Below are positions 8,888 through 17,199 of a stretch of DNA of 29,631 bases, in pieces. A program made the position numbers and the translations under genes. The notes below the pieces were generated by a model. The model ran no database searches, had not been told where the DNA came from, and was given only the letters and a program-made list of their open reading frames with translations. Positions within the stretch are counted from its first letter, which is position 1; each line of letters opens with the position of its first letter. The stretch is taken from assembly GCA_002315675.1 (NCBI GenBank), contig DCHP01000006.1, positions 36,507 to 66,137 of the forward strand, given 5' to 3'. The stretch is from Rikenellaceae bacterium UBA1749. Its GTDB lineage: Bacteria > Bacteroidota > Bacteroidia > Bacteroidales > Rikenellaceae.

Positions 8888-10177
8888 TTATTTGGTCAAC
8901 GATTTATACACATCGATAATTTTTGTTGCCGCATTATCCCACGTAAGGGTATTGACTTCATCGCCACCTCTTTCTTGCATCATCTTATGAAGTGCAGGAT
9001 ATTTCAACAAACTATATATCGCATCGGCCAATGCATCAACATCCCAGTAATCAACTTTGATTGCATTATCAAGCACTTCAGCAACACCTGATTGCTTTGA
9101 TATAATAACAGGGACATTCGAGCGCATCGCCTCAAGTGGTGATATACCAAAAGGTTCGGAGACTGAAGGCATAATGTAAATATCGCTCATCGCAAACATT
9201 TTCTTCACGTCATCTCCTTTCAGGAATCCGGTAAAATGGAATTTATCTGCAATACCAAGTTTTGCGACATGCCTTATCACATGATTTAACATATCGCCTG
9301 AACCTGCCATGACAAAACGGACATTATCCATTTTTTTCAGCACTTTTGCAGCGGCCTCAACAAAATAATCCGGTCCTTTCTGATAAGTAATCCTACCAAG
9401 GAAGGTAACAATCTTATCATCAATATTCTTCTCAACAGACTCTTCTTCAGAAACCTGTTTGAACTTAACTCCGTTGTGTACTGTTATTACTTTATCTTCT
9501 GGAATTCCATAACGGTCTATAACAATTTTCCTTGTAAGGTTGCTGACTGCGCATACACGATCAGCAGCCATCATCCCCTCCTTTTCAATACCATAGACAA
9601 GGGTATTGACATTTTCACCAGTTCTGTCATATTCTGTTGCATGGATATGGACAACTAGAGGTTTTCCGCTGACTTTCTTTGCTGCAATTCCGGCATAATA
9701 AGTCAACCAGTCATGGGCATGAATCACATCAAACTGTCCTTCAAGATCTTTTGCTACCTGGGATGCAACTACGGCATAACGCGCAACCTCTTCCATCAGA
9801 GTCTCACCATAGCCACCTTTGAAATTGTAGCGTCCTTCCCACAAATCTGTCGAATATGATTTGGTTATGGTTTTGCTTTCTTCACGAAGAACTTCCCACT
9901 CTTCGGGAGAGACGTATGGAACCAGATTCGAATCAACATATATGAACTTCAGATTTTCGGTGAACTGATCATCTCTGACATACGTCTGGCGAATGTTAAC
10001 ATCAGAAGCATTATGTATTTTCACATAACGCTGATCCTCATCGCCATATGCACGAGGAACAACGAATATGACTTCGCATCCTTGCTGGGACATAGCTGTT
10101 GTCAAGCCATAGCACGCCGTTCCAAGACCACCGGCAATATGTGGAGGGAATTCCCAACCAAACATTAAAACTCTCAT
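8888..10177 (-). CDS. GT-B glycosyltransferase (GT4-like), putative glycogen/maltodextrin synthase
   Basis: A 429-residue retaining GT-B glycosyltransferase, probably extending alpha-glucan from an activated glucose donor. The N-terminal domain opens with WEFPPHIAGGLGTACYGL (8-25), the glycine-rich acceptor loop shared with glycogen synthases, and has DVIHAHDWLTYYAG (150-163). The C-terminal domain has FLGRITYQKGPDYFVEA (259-275; Arg262 and Lys267 at donor-phosphate positions) and the EX7E motif EPFGISPLEA (Glu341, Glu349). The sequence is shorter than GlgA of GT5 (about 475) and looks closer to GT4, so the donor (UDP- or ADP-glucose) is uncertain. Genes for a debranching enzyme (9 bases upstream) and GH57 (4 bases downstream) support a role in glycogen metabolism. 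Confidence 0.85.
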   Translation of the reverse strand: MRVLMFGWEFPPHIAGGLGTACYGLTTAMSQQGCEVIFVVPRAYGDEDQRYVKIHNASDVNIRQTYVRDDQFTENLKFIYVDSNLVPYVSPEEWEVLREESKTITKSYSTDLWEGRYNFKGGYGETLMEEVARYAVVASQVAKDLEGQFDVIHAHDWLTYYAGIAAKKVSGKPLVVHIHATEYDRTGENVNTLVYGIEKEGMMAADRVCAVSNLTRKIVIDRYGIPEDKVITVHNGVKFKQVSEEESVEKNIDDKIVTFLGRITYQKGPDYFVEAAAKVLKKMDNVRFVMAGSGDMLNHVIRHVAKLGIADKFHFTGFLKGDDVKKMFAMSDIYIMPSVSEPFGISPLEAMRSNVPVIISKQSGVAEVLDNAIKVDYWDVDALADAIYSLLKYPALHKMMQERGGDEVNTLTWDNAATKIIDVYKSLTK

Positions 10178-10186
10178 AACGTCTTC

Positions 10187-12112
10187 CTACTTTTTATTCC
10201 TGTTGATAAGTTGTTGAATTGTCAAGATAGCACCCACGCTTGGAGCGTAACTTATTGCTCCACCAGGACGATGAGGAGGATCACCATCATACAATTCAGG
10301 TATTGAACCGACACCATAACTTAACAGATCTTCTTCAAATGCAGCAATCATATCTTCTGCTTCAATTGTAAATGATTTACCTCTAAGTTTATAGCTTGCT
10401 CTAACATAATGCTCAAGAAGCCATGGAAATACGGTACCATTATGAAGTACACGATCCCTGCTTATCTGGTTTCCCATATAAGTTCCTCGGTACTCCGGAT
10501 TATGAGGTGAAAGGGTACGTAGACCTCTCTTTGTCAACAAATGAGCCTTTACTATATCAACAACCGCACCTTTCTGAGCTGTACTCAAAGGAGAAAAATC
10601 CAATGAAACTGCAAATATCTGGTTTGGTCTGATATCAACATTCTTGGCCCCCTCATAAACATAATCTGCCAGATAGTTACGCTCAGGCATCCAGAAAGTA
10701 TCAACAAAATTTCTGGCTATCAAATCAGGGATTTCCTTCCAGCGTTCAAGGAATTCCTTATCCTTAACCTTTGATGCAACATCTACAGACCAAGCAACGG
10801 CATTATACCAAAGTGCATTGACATCAACAGCATAACCAGGTCTCTGATTGATAGGAGCACCATTAATACAGACATTCATCCATGTTAATGGTTTATTTGG
10901 AAGCATGGAATAAATCAATCCTGTTTCATTATTCATGTGAATACATCCATAAGGTGTCATACCATTATAATAGGTATCAAGAACTTCAATTATTGAATCC
11001 TTGTACGTATTCCATGTCTTTTCATCCGAAGTAACTTCGGCGTACCTTTGCAATGCCCAAAAAAACCACAATTGGGTATCTGCAGCAAGATGGTGACCGA
11101 ACATACCATTATGCAATCTTCCCACATGATGATCAAGAACATTCTTGAACCTTTCGACATTACCTTGAGTCAAGGTGCATCCGGCCAGAGCAATAAATGT
11201 TTCTCTTGAACGTGGATTATACCATGGGTAACCGGCATTGAGCATACTTCCACCCTTATATGATATTAAGAACTGGTTTGAAGAGTGCTCAAGAGTCTCA
11301 ATAATTTCGTTCTTCTCTGTTCTTTTTGCAAGTTCTGATGAAAAAAGAGCCTCAAGTTCCGTTGGATTGACATCTTCAGTAGAAGCTGAAAATATAATAC
11401 TCTCTCCTTTCTGTATTTCTGTTTCAAAATAGCCCAAAGTAGGCAGATCTTCAACAGAATCATAACCACGCTCAATTTCCCTAAGGTATTCAAAATTATA
11501 ATGCCAGTAAGGAGCTCCTATATATTCCGCCTTCGGCCAGGTCTGCAGGTTAAGCCATGGGAACCCGTCATACAATCGATTCTTTACCCCGTTTTCAATA
11601 GGATAATTATGCATATCAGCATTCATATTAGCCTTTGACAGGGAATGACGCGAACGGAATGCAAGAAATGGACGAAGTCTCAGAAATGTCTTGGAATGCG
11701 CTTCCACCAATGTATACCTAATCAGAAGTTGTTCCCTTGAATGAACCCACAGAAGTTCCTTTTTCAGAACTACTCCACCTACTCTATAAGTTATTGTTGG
11801 AGTCGGGGTATAAAAAAAGTCTGTAATATACTTATGACCACGAGGTTCCCAGTTACCTCTATAGCGATGGATTGCGAGATGGAATTCCTGATCATGCTGA
11901 ATGATAGTTTCATCCAAAGCACTCAACAGTACATAGTCTTCATCATCAAATCCACCTACCGGGCAAACCATCAAGCCATGGTATTTTCTGGTATTACAAC
12001 AAATAATTGTTGTGCTCATATAGCCACCGGCACGATTCGTAGAAAGCATTTCGCGGTCAAGCGAATACTCCAAATTACCCAGTTGAGCTTTATCAAAGTG
12101 TAAGACTGCCAT
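10187..12112 (-). CDS. Glycogen debranching enzyme (amylo-alpha-1,6-glucosidase, GDE_C type)
   Basis: A cytoplasmic debranching enzyme that hydrolyses alpha-1,6 branch stubs of glycogen. An N-terminal beta-rich domain has LSTNRAGGYMSTTIICCNTRKYHGL, typical of bacterial GDE_N proteins; the C-terminal (alpha/alpha)6 barrel has AADTQLWFFWALQRY, VDVNALWYNAVAWS, HNGTVFPWLLEHYVRASY and SIPELYDGDPPHRPGGA. The ATG at 12112 (641 residues, MAVLHFDKAQ) is chosen. An open frame continues upstream to a TTG at 12157, but that codon lies inside the -7 promoter box, so it cannot be translated from that promoter. This is the first gene of the four-gene operon leading to ppdK. Confidence 0.9.
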   Translation of the reverse strand: MAVLHFDKAQLGNLEYSLDREMLSTNRAGGYMSTTIICCNTRKYHGLMVCPVGGFDDEDYVLLSALDETIIQHDQEFHLAIHRYRGNWEPRGHKYITDFFYTPTPTITYRVGGVVLKKELLWVHSREQLLIRYTLVEAHSKTFLRLRPFLAFRSRHSLSKANMNADMHNYPIENGVKNRLYDGFPWLNLQTWPKAEYIGAPYWHYNFEYLREIERGYDSVEDLPTLGYFETEIQKGESIIFSASTEDVNPTELEALFSSELAKRTEKNEIIETLEHSSNQFLISYKGGSMLNAGYPWYNPRSRETFIALAGCTLTQGNVERFKNVLDHHVGRLHNGMFGHHLAADTQLWFFWALQRYAEVTSDEKTWNTYKDSIIEVLDTYYNGMTPYGCIHMNNETGLIYSMLPNKPLTWMNVCINGAPINQRPGYAVDVNALWYNAVAWSVDVASKVKDKEFLERWKEIPDLIARNFVDTFWMPERNYLADYVYEGAKNVDIRPNQIFAVSLDFSPLSTAQKGAVVDIVKAHLLTKRGLRTLSPHNPEYRGTYMGNQISRDRVLHNGTVFPWLLEHYVRASYKLRGKSFTIEAEDMIAAFEEDLLSYGVGSIPELYDGDPPHRPGGAISYAPSVGAILTIQQLINRNKK

Positions 12113-12154
12113 AATCAACAAACTTTCTTTATGAACGGACACATTATGCCCATG

Positions 12155-12187
12155 CAAAGATACTCATTTTATAGCACTCTTTGCAAA
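12155..12187 (-). promoter_or_regulatory. Promoter of the glycogen operon
   Basis: On the minus strand TTTG (12184-12187) is followed after 21 bases by TATCTTTG (12155-12162), fitting the Bacteroidota promoter consensus. Transcription would begin near 12149, giving a leader of roughly 35-40 bases to the ATG at 12112. This placement decides the debranching-enzyme start. Confidence 0.75.
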
Positions 12188-12232
12188 TATTTTTATTGTT
12201 TGAGCACAAAAAAGCAACTATTCACCTAAGTC

Positions 12233-12279
12233 CAATGTCAAGAATAGACCTCTTTCTGGAATGTTTGCTTGACACATTG
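12233..12279. repeat. Imperfect inverted repeat upstream of glycogen promoter
   Basis: CAATGTCAAG (12233-12242) and CTTGACACATTG (12268-12279) are complementary except for a two-base CA insertion, with 25 bases between. It lies about 45-90 bp upstream of the -33 element, where an activator or repressor could bind. No regulator gene is adjacent. It may also be chance in an AT-rich spacer. Confidence 0.35.
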
Positions 12280-12310
12280 ATGGTTGTTTTTACCCCGGAT
12301 GGATAGTTAC

Positions 12311-12359
12311 AAAAAAAATATTAAAATGCCTGACTTCTAAGTAGAATTCTTAGGTCAGG
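12311..12359 (-). terminator. Possible terminator after the ABC-F gene
   Basis: CCTGAC / GTCAGG and CTAAG / CTTAG form an 11-bp stem with a two-base TT bulge (arms 12329-12341 and 12349-12359, loop of 7), overlapping the ABC-F stop codon. On the minus strand a T-rich stretch follows, with the longest T-run (12311-12318) about ten bases after the stem. That spacing makes it a weaker intrinsic terminator than the one after ppdK. Confidence 0.5.
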
Positions 12360-14112
12360 AGTCAAATTCTGAAAGTTCAAGCCACCTTAGCTCTTTTTCA
12401 TCCAATTCTATCTTGATTTCCTCATATCTTGAGGAAGCTGAAGTTATTTCATCTACTGTCGCAGTTCCGCCGCTTAGAAGATTCTCTATATGATTTTTTT
12501 CTTCATTCAGTTTATCAATTTCACTTCCAAGCTGCTCAAACTCTCTTTTTTCCTTATATGAAAGTTTTGTCTTGACTTCATTCTGAGGACGGCTTAATCT
12601 CGTATCAACCTTTGCTACTGAACTATTTTTCTTTTTTTCCGCCTCATAATCCCTGATAAAAGTTCTATACTGAGTGTATGTCCCAATAAAGTCCTTAATT
12701 TCACCTTCATCATAGAAAACAAGAAGATGATCAACCAGCCTATCTAGAAAATGCCGGTCATGTGACACTATTATCAAGGTTCCCTTAAAATCCATCAGAT
12801 ACTCCTCAAGAACATTCAAGGTTACAATATCAAGGTCATTTGTAGGCTCATCAAGAATTAGAAGGTTTGGATTCTTCATAAGAATAGTAAGCAGGTACAA
12901 TCTCCTTTTTTCCCCACCTGAAAGTCTTGCAATCCTATTATTAAGCATATCATTAGGGAATAGGAATCTACCAAGAAGATGAGTATCATTTACGGTCTCA
13001 AGCACAGTCTGGTCCTCATCGAACTGCATTCCCAGTTGGTTATAATAGCCTATTTTTACGGAATCACCTATCTCTATGGAGCCCTGATCAGGTTTTAATA
13101 TTCCACAGAGAAGATTGACAAACGTTGATTTACCTATTCCATTACGACCGACAATACCGACTTTTTCATTTTTTTGAAACAGATAAGTAAAGTTGGACAA
13201 TATCTTCACTCCATCATAAGAATAACTGGCTTCATTACAGTTGATAATCTTTGTCCCAAGCCTTGAAGCCGACGACATTTCTGAAAGAGATAGTTCCTTT
13301 ACGGCATATACCTGAGACGCACGCTCTTTCAGATCCCAGAAAGCCTGTTTTCGATATTTTGCCTTACCGGTCCGTGCACATGGAGTAGAATGCATCCATT
13401 CAAGCTCCCTTCTCAGAATATTGCGTACTTTATCCGTTTCTGCATTGTAGTTTGATATCCTTTCCGCCCTCTTCTCCAAATAGTTTTCATAGTCTCCCTT
13501 ATAGGTATAGATAGCCCCATGATCCATTTCCATTACTATATTACAGACTCTGTCAAGGAAATATCTATCATGTGTGACCATGAAAAGCGTACATCTGGAT
13601 CTTTTCAGATATGCTTCAAGATATTCAATCGCATCAAGATCAAGATGATTAGTAGGCTCATCCATTATAAGGAAATCCGCTTCGGAACTCAATATTTCCG
13701 TCAGGGCAACTCTCTTAACCTCCCCACCGGAAAGTTCACCCATTTTCTGCTCTGGCGAGAGCGAAAATTCTGTAAGAATCTTTACAATACGTCTTTCATA
13801 CTCATATGATTCAACGCCCTCCATATACTCCTTGCTGCGTGAGATTATCTGATCCATAACGGATGTTTCCGGATTGAACTGGTATTCCTGTTCCAGAAAT
13901 GCGATTCTAATCTGTTTCAAGAACTTAATGCTTCCACCTGAATCGGACTTATCCTTTCCGGCAAGGATTCTCATCAAGGAAGTCTTACCCGTACCATTGG
14001 GGGCAATAAGAGCAATCTTGTCACCTTCGTTTACATTGAAACCAATATGATCAAAAAGGACTTTTGGTCCATAAGACTTTGAAATATTTTCAATTTGAAG
14101 ATATGAAGTCAC
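12355..14112 (-). CDS. uup: ABC-F family ATPase, Uup-like
   Basis: A soluble twin-ATPase ABC-F protein without membrane segments. ABC1 has APNGTGKT (37-44; Ala replaces the usual first Gly), LSGGE (127-131), LIMDEPTNHLD (148-158) and His181; ABC2 has GRNGIGKST (322-330), LSGGE (397-401), LILDEPTNDLD (418-428) and His451. An arginine-rich linker lies between, and a charged C-terminal coiled coil (about 530-580) marks the Uup type. Uup-like proteins bind ribosomes or branched DNA and affect transposon excision and ribosome assembly in E. coli; antibiotic-resistance ABC-Fs share the core, but the C-terminal coiled coil favours Uup. It starts 13 bases after recR and is the last gene of the mltG-recR-uup unit. 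Confidence 0.85.
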   Translation of the reverse strand: MTSYLQIENISKSYGPKVLFDHIGFNVNEGDKIALIAPNGTGKTSLMRILAGKDKSDSGGSIKFLKQIRIAFLEQEYQFNPETSVMDQIISRSKEYMEGVESYEYERRIVKILTEFSLSPEQKMGELSGGEVKRVALTEILSSEADFLIMDEPTNHLDLDAIEYLEAYLKRSRCTLFMVTHDRYFLDRVCNIVMEMDHGAIYTYKGDYENYLEKRAERISNYNAETDKVRNILRRELEWMHSTPCARTGKAKYRKQAFWDLKERASQVYAVKELSLSEMSSASRLGTKIINCNEASYSYDGVKILSNFTYLFQKNEKVGIVGRNGIGKSTFVNLLCGILKPDQGSIEIGDSVKIGYYNQLGMQFDEDQTVLETVNDTHLLGRFLFPNDMLNNRIARLSGGEKRRLYLLTILMKNPNLLILDEPTNDLDIVTLNVLEEYLMDFKGTLIIVSHDRHFLDRLVDHLLVFYDEGEIKDFIGTYTQYRTFIRDYEAEKKKNSSVAKVDTRLSRPQNEVKTKLSYKEKREFEQLGSEIDKLNEEKNHIENLLSGGTATVDEITSASSRYEEIKIELDEKELRWLELSEFDS

Positions 14113-14125
14113 TATTCTATAACAA

Positions 14126-14716
14126 TTAAATGGATTTTCTCTCCTTTAACGCATGGGAAATTGTCAACGGATCAGCATATTCAATTTCATCACCGATTGC
14201 TATACCCCTGGAAATTGCTGTTACCTTTACTGCGAGATTTTCCAGTTTCTTTGCCACAAAGAATGAAGTGGTTTCCCCCTCCATGGTTGTCGGTAATGCC
14301 AGCACAACTTCTTTCGCAGAGTTCCTCCTGACATTCTCCTCCAGTTGTGCTATCGTAAGATCAGACGGAGCCACACCGTTTATGGGAGAAATTACTCCAC
14401 CAAGCACATGGTATATTCCATTCCATGTACCACTGGACTCTATTGACATCAGGTCTCCGACATGTTCAACAACACATATAATGGAATGGTCTCGTTTTGG
14501 ATTCATGCATATTGGACATATTTCCTCATCAGATATATTATTGCATTGACTACACCTGCATACATCATTTCTGAAATGGACCAACGCACTAGCCAGTCTA
14601 TCGACCTTTGATTTATCCGCCGATAGAATATGAAGGGCCAGGCGAAGCGCAGTCCTGCGCCCAACACTTGGAAGTGAAGAAAGTTCTTCAACAAGATTAT
14701 TTAGAAGCTGAGACAT
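14126..14716 (-). CDS. recR: Recombination mediator RecR
   Basis: RecR works with RecF/RecO to load RecA on SSB-coated gaps. The 196 residues show the full family plan: an N-terminal helix-hairpin-helix LSSLPSVGRRTALRLA (12-27), a four-cysteine zinc site with C55, C58, C67 and C70 (CSQCNNISDEEICPIC), a Toprim domain from about 78 (IICVVEHVGDLMSIESSG, with Glu85) through VVLALPTTMEGETT, and the C-terminal ISRGIAIGDEIEYADPLTISHAL. The start lies 3 bases after the mltG stop, so it depends on the same mRNA. Confidence 0.97.
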   Translation of the reverse strand: MSQLLNNLVEELSSLPSVGRRTALRLALHILSADKSKVDRLASALVHFRNDVCRCSQCNNISDEEICPICMNPKRDHSIICVVEHVGDLMSIESSGTWNGIYHVLGGVISPINGVAPSDLTIAQLEENVRRNSAKEVVLALPTTMEGETTSFFVAKKLENLAVKVTAISRGIAIGDEIEYADPLTISHALKERKSI

Positions 14717-14719
14717 CCT

Positions 14720-15727
14720 CTAACGAATTTTTAACTTGTTCAACACTTGCTGATAAGCTTTTGCATGCTTTGAATGCTTGCCCAGATTCTCAGAAAATTC
14801 ACTCTTTCCAGACAGGTCCGCAGCCGCACAGAAATAATAATACTTATGGCCTTTGTACGAAAGTACTGCATCTATTACAGCTCCGTCAGGCATACCAATA
14901 GGTCCTGGTGGCAGTCCGGCATACTTATATGTATTATATGGAGAATCAAAATCAAGATGTTTATTAAGCACCCTTCTAAGAGATGGATTACCCAAAGCAA
15001 ATTTTACAGTAGGGTCTGCCTGAAGTGGCATTCCGACACGAAGGCGATTAATATACACGCCCGCAATGTTTGTCCTGTCCGGAGCATATGTAGTCTCCTT
15101 ATCAACGATTGAGGCAATAATGGAAATTTCAACCGGAGAAAATCCTAAAGTCCTTGCCTTCGCCTTTCTATCATCATTCCAGAATCTTTCATATTCAGAG
15201 GACATCCTGCTAACAAATTTTTCAGGTGTATCTGTCCAGTACATTTCATATGTATTAGGCAGGAACAATACAGGAAATGTTTCTTTATTCAAGGAATAAG
15301 ACTTCCATACATCAGGTGTTCTGAAATATTTAAGAAAAGCAACAGAATCAGCAAGAAAACATTTTGAAACTTTTCCTGCGAGGGATTCCATATCTGACAC
15401 ATTATTGAAAACAACCTTTACTGGTGTCTGGTATCTATTTGCCAAAATACGCATAAGCCTCTTTTCACTAAGACCAGACTTAAGCTCATAATACCCTTCC
15501 TTCATCGAGGATTTACAAAAGGACGTATAGTAGGACAGGAATTTTTCTTCATCTATGGAGCCACTGAGTCTGGATACCAGGGAGTCGATATTATCGTCTG
15601 GATAGACAAACAACCTGACATCATTTTTTAGACATTTTCCAAACGAATAATCCAGGAATCTATAAACGAATGGGACTGATACAAGAGATAAAACCAGTAC
15701 CGCTATTATGACACTCTTAACTTTCAT
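14720..15727 (-). CDS. mltG: Endolytic murein transglycosylase MltG (YceG-like)
   Basis: MltG cleaves nascent glycan strands in the periplasm and helps set peptidoglycan chain length. The 335 residues begin with one membrane anchor (about 4-24, KSVIIAVLVLSLVSVPFVY), then a LysM-like part, PNTYEMYWT (157-165), and the catalytic segment ASIVDKETTYAPDRTNIAGVYINRL with Glu211 at the position of E. coli Glu218. The closing MPLQADPTVKFALG and SPYNTYKYAGLPPGPIG are family hallmarks. It is the first gene of an operon with recR and the ABC-F gene. A -7 element lies just upstream, predicting a very short leader. Confidence 0.95.
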   Translation of the reverse strand: MKVKSVIIAVLVLSLVSVPFVYRFLDYSFGKCLKNDVRLFVYPDDNIDSLVSRLSGSIDEEKFLSYYTSFCKSSMKEGYYELKSGLSEKRLMRILANRYQTPVKVVFNNVSDMESLAGKVSKCFLADSVAFLKYFRTPDVWKSYSLNKETFPVLFLPNTYEMYWTDTPEKFVSRMSSEYERFWNDDRKAKARTLGFSPVEISIIASIVDKETTYAPDRTNIAGVYINRLRVGMPLQADPTVKFALGNPSLRRVLNKHLDFDSPYNTYKYAGLPPGPIGMPDGAVIDAVLSYKGHKYYYFCAAADLSGKSEFSENLGKHSKHAKAYQQVLNKLKIR

Positions 15728-15746
15728 AAGTTCTGTTTAGGGCTGA

Positions 15747-15754
15747 CAAAGTTA
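15747..15754 (-). promoter_or_regulatory. -7 element upstream of mltG
   Basis: Read on the minus strand this is TAACTTTG, a perfect -7 box, 20 bases before the mltG ATG. No TTTG is found at the -33 distance, so the promoter is only half supported. The box lies in a 7-bp inverted repeat (CAAAGTT at 15747-15753 and AACTTTG at 15761-15767). Confidence 0.5.
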
Positions 15755-15832
15755 CGAAAAAACTTTGCATTAATTTTACCATTCAGTAGTACTACCAACA
15801 ATTCTATATTTTCCCCTTACATGGTACAATTC

Positions 15833-16903
15833 TCAATCAATGATCATGAAAGAAAAATAGTCATACAGTCTATCCATAAGAGAAACAGAATCATAATTCA
15901 TTTCATACGACTCAGTTGTATAGAGAGAAAACAGGGAATCAAACTTTTCCACAACAACTCTGTCAGTGACCAGAACATTTTCTTCCAGATTTCTTTTAAG
16001 CGCACGTCGGGTCATATTCGCCGATCCGATAAACAGGCTTTTCCCATCTACACTCATGGCCTTTGTATGATGAAATCCCTGTGGATATATCCATACAAGT
16101 GCACCTATTCTGGATAAAAAAGATCGGGAACTTCGAAGATATGAATTGATATCTCCTTTCTCCCCAAAAATAAATGTAACTTTGACACCCCTGGAAATTG
16201 CACCTAAAATTGCATCTTCAAGTTCGGCAGGAGGAGCAATATAAGGATTAATAATGTTCACTTTTTCCTTGGCATTATCAATCAGCCATATCCATTTGTC
16301 AATTATTTCAGAGCGTCCGCGCAGTATCTGGGAGGATTCTTCGAAAGATGGGTTCTTTACAAACATCAATGTCATATCATGCCAGTCCCCAAGTTCAGGC
16401 AGACCATCAACATAATAATCAGCAATATTTGTACAACCGACCATATATTTATTACCATCAACAATTACAACCTTACGATGATTCCTGCTTAGAATATGAT
16501 TTACATAAGGGAATCTGAAACTATCACATTCCTGAAGTCTTATTCCAGTCAGTGCATCACCGAGCCATTGGCCACGTGACCCCCAGCCGTCCAGAATCAA
16601 TTGCACCCCAACACCCTCTCTTGCTTTTTCAATCAGATGAGACATAACGATACTACCAACAGAATCACTTCTGAATTCGTACATCTCTAAATAAATAGTA
16701 TGTCTGGCATTATCTATCAATGACAGTAGCGAATCCACATACTCACTCCCGTCTACCAACAGCTTAATGTTAGGAGAATCATACATTTCCTGACTTTGAA
16801 CCGCATCATCAGTACATTCGGGCACTTCAAAATCATCAATCCTTGCACATGATAAAAAAGCAAAAGAGAGTAATAATGCTGTAAACAATGTTTTCATTGA
16901 CAT
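15833..16903 (-). CDS. Phospholipase D-superfamily (cardiolipin synthase-like) putative lipoprotein
   Basis: A 356-residue protein with two complete HKD catalytic motifs: HRKVVIVDG (His142, Lys144, Asp149) followed by GCTNIADYYVDG, and HTKAMSVDG (His279, Lys281, Asp286) followed by GSANMTRRAL. Two motifs in one chain fit cardiolipin synthases and PLD-type phosphodiesterases rather than the single-motif Nuc nucleases. The N terminus is a signal sequence ending in FAFLSCA, so Cys19 may be lipidated although Phe/Leu at -3/-2 is not classical. The likely place is the outer or inner membrane facing the periplasm. An alternative start at the second Met (residue 3) is equally possible. No consensus promoter was found. 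The substrate, phospholipid or other phosphodiester, is unknown. Confidence 0.82.
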   Translation of the reverse strand: MSMKTLFTALLLSFAFLSCARIDDFEVPECTDDAVQSQEMYDSPNIKLLVDGSEYVDSLLSLIDNARHTIYLEMYEFRSDSVGSIVMSHLIEKAREGVGVQLILDGWGSRGQWLGDALTGIRLQECDSFRFPYVNHILSRNHRKVVIVDGNKYMVGCTNIADYYVDGLPELGDWHDMTLMFVKNPSFEESSQILRGRSEIIDKWIWLIDNAKEKVNIINPYIAPPAELEDAILGAISRGVKVTFIFGEKGDINSYLRSSRSFLSRIGALVWIYPQGFHHTKAMSVDGKSLFIGSANMTRRALKRNLEENVLVTDRVVVEKFDSLFSLYTTESYEMNYDSVSLMDRLYDYFSFMIID

Positions 16904-16989
16904 TTAATTCAAATAATATTGTAATATCTATTCATGTTGACAACAAACCAGAATATGGATAGTACCTGAAATATTCCAGAAACTACAAC

Positions 16990-17003
16990 CGATAGGTCTA
17001 TCG
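16990..17003. repeat. 14-bp dyad between PLD gene and SRP RNA promoter
   Basis: CGATAG-GT-CTATCG: two perfect 6-base half-sites about a two-base centre, 27 bp upstream of the SRP RNA -33 element in a divergent intergenic region. It could be an operator acting on either transcript. No binding protein can be named. Confidence 0.35.
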
Positions 17004-17030
17004 ATAAGGAAAATAAAGATAGAAAAAAAC

Positions 17031-17061
17031 TTTGCATATTTTCAACATTATTGTACTTTTG
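17031..17061 (+). promoter_or_regulatory. Promoter of the SRP RNA gene
   Basis: TTTG (17031-17034), 19 bases, then TACTTTTG (17054-17061): an exact match to TTTG-N19-TAnnTTTG. The mature RNA stem begins about 5 bases later, which agrees with transcription starting at the RNA 5' end. Confidence 0.88.
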
Positions 17062-17064
17062 CAC

Positions 17065-17161
17065 CGGGTAAGTCTTTCACGGCCAGCTCCCTTCAAACCC
17101 TCCAGGGCAGGAATGCAGCAAAGGTAGAAGGTTGTAGCGGCGCGATGGAAGTAGCTTACCC
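17065..17161 (+). ncRNA. ffs: Bacterial small signal recognition particle RNA (4.5S)
   Basis: The RNA of the signal recognition particle, which binds Ffh and targets membrane and exported proteins. Its ends pair (GGGTAAG 17066-17072 with CTTACCC 17155-17161), followed by six T residues as terminator. The helix 8 hairpin has the GGAA tetraloop (17110-17113) closed by GCA/TGC, with flanking AGG and AGCA of the Ffh-binding internal loop, and CCTTC/GAAGG as a further stem. The length of about 97 bases and the absence of an Alu domain mark the small bacterial form. A consensus promoter precedes it. It is transcribed towards rpoC. Confidence 0.93.
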
Positions 17162-17199
17162 TTTTTTGTTTCAGCTACCACGGGCGCCATCAGGCATAT

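Noticed and set aside
10187..12157. Longer debranching-enzyme frame starting with TTG at 12157
   Set aside because: The TTG is part of the -7 box TATCTTTG, so it lies upstream of the predicted transcript start. The conserved protein begins near the ATG at 12112.
12355..14112. Antibiotic-resistance ABC-F (ribosomal protection)
   Set aside because: The C-terminal coiled coil and the position in a mltG-recR housekeeping unit point to Uup. No resistance-type context or transfer signal is seen.
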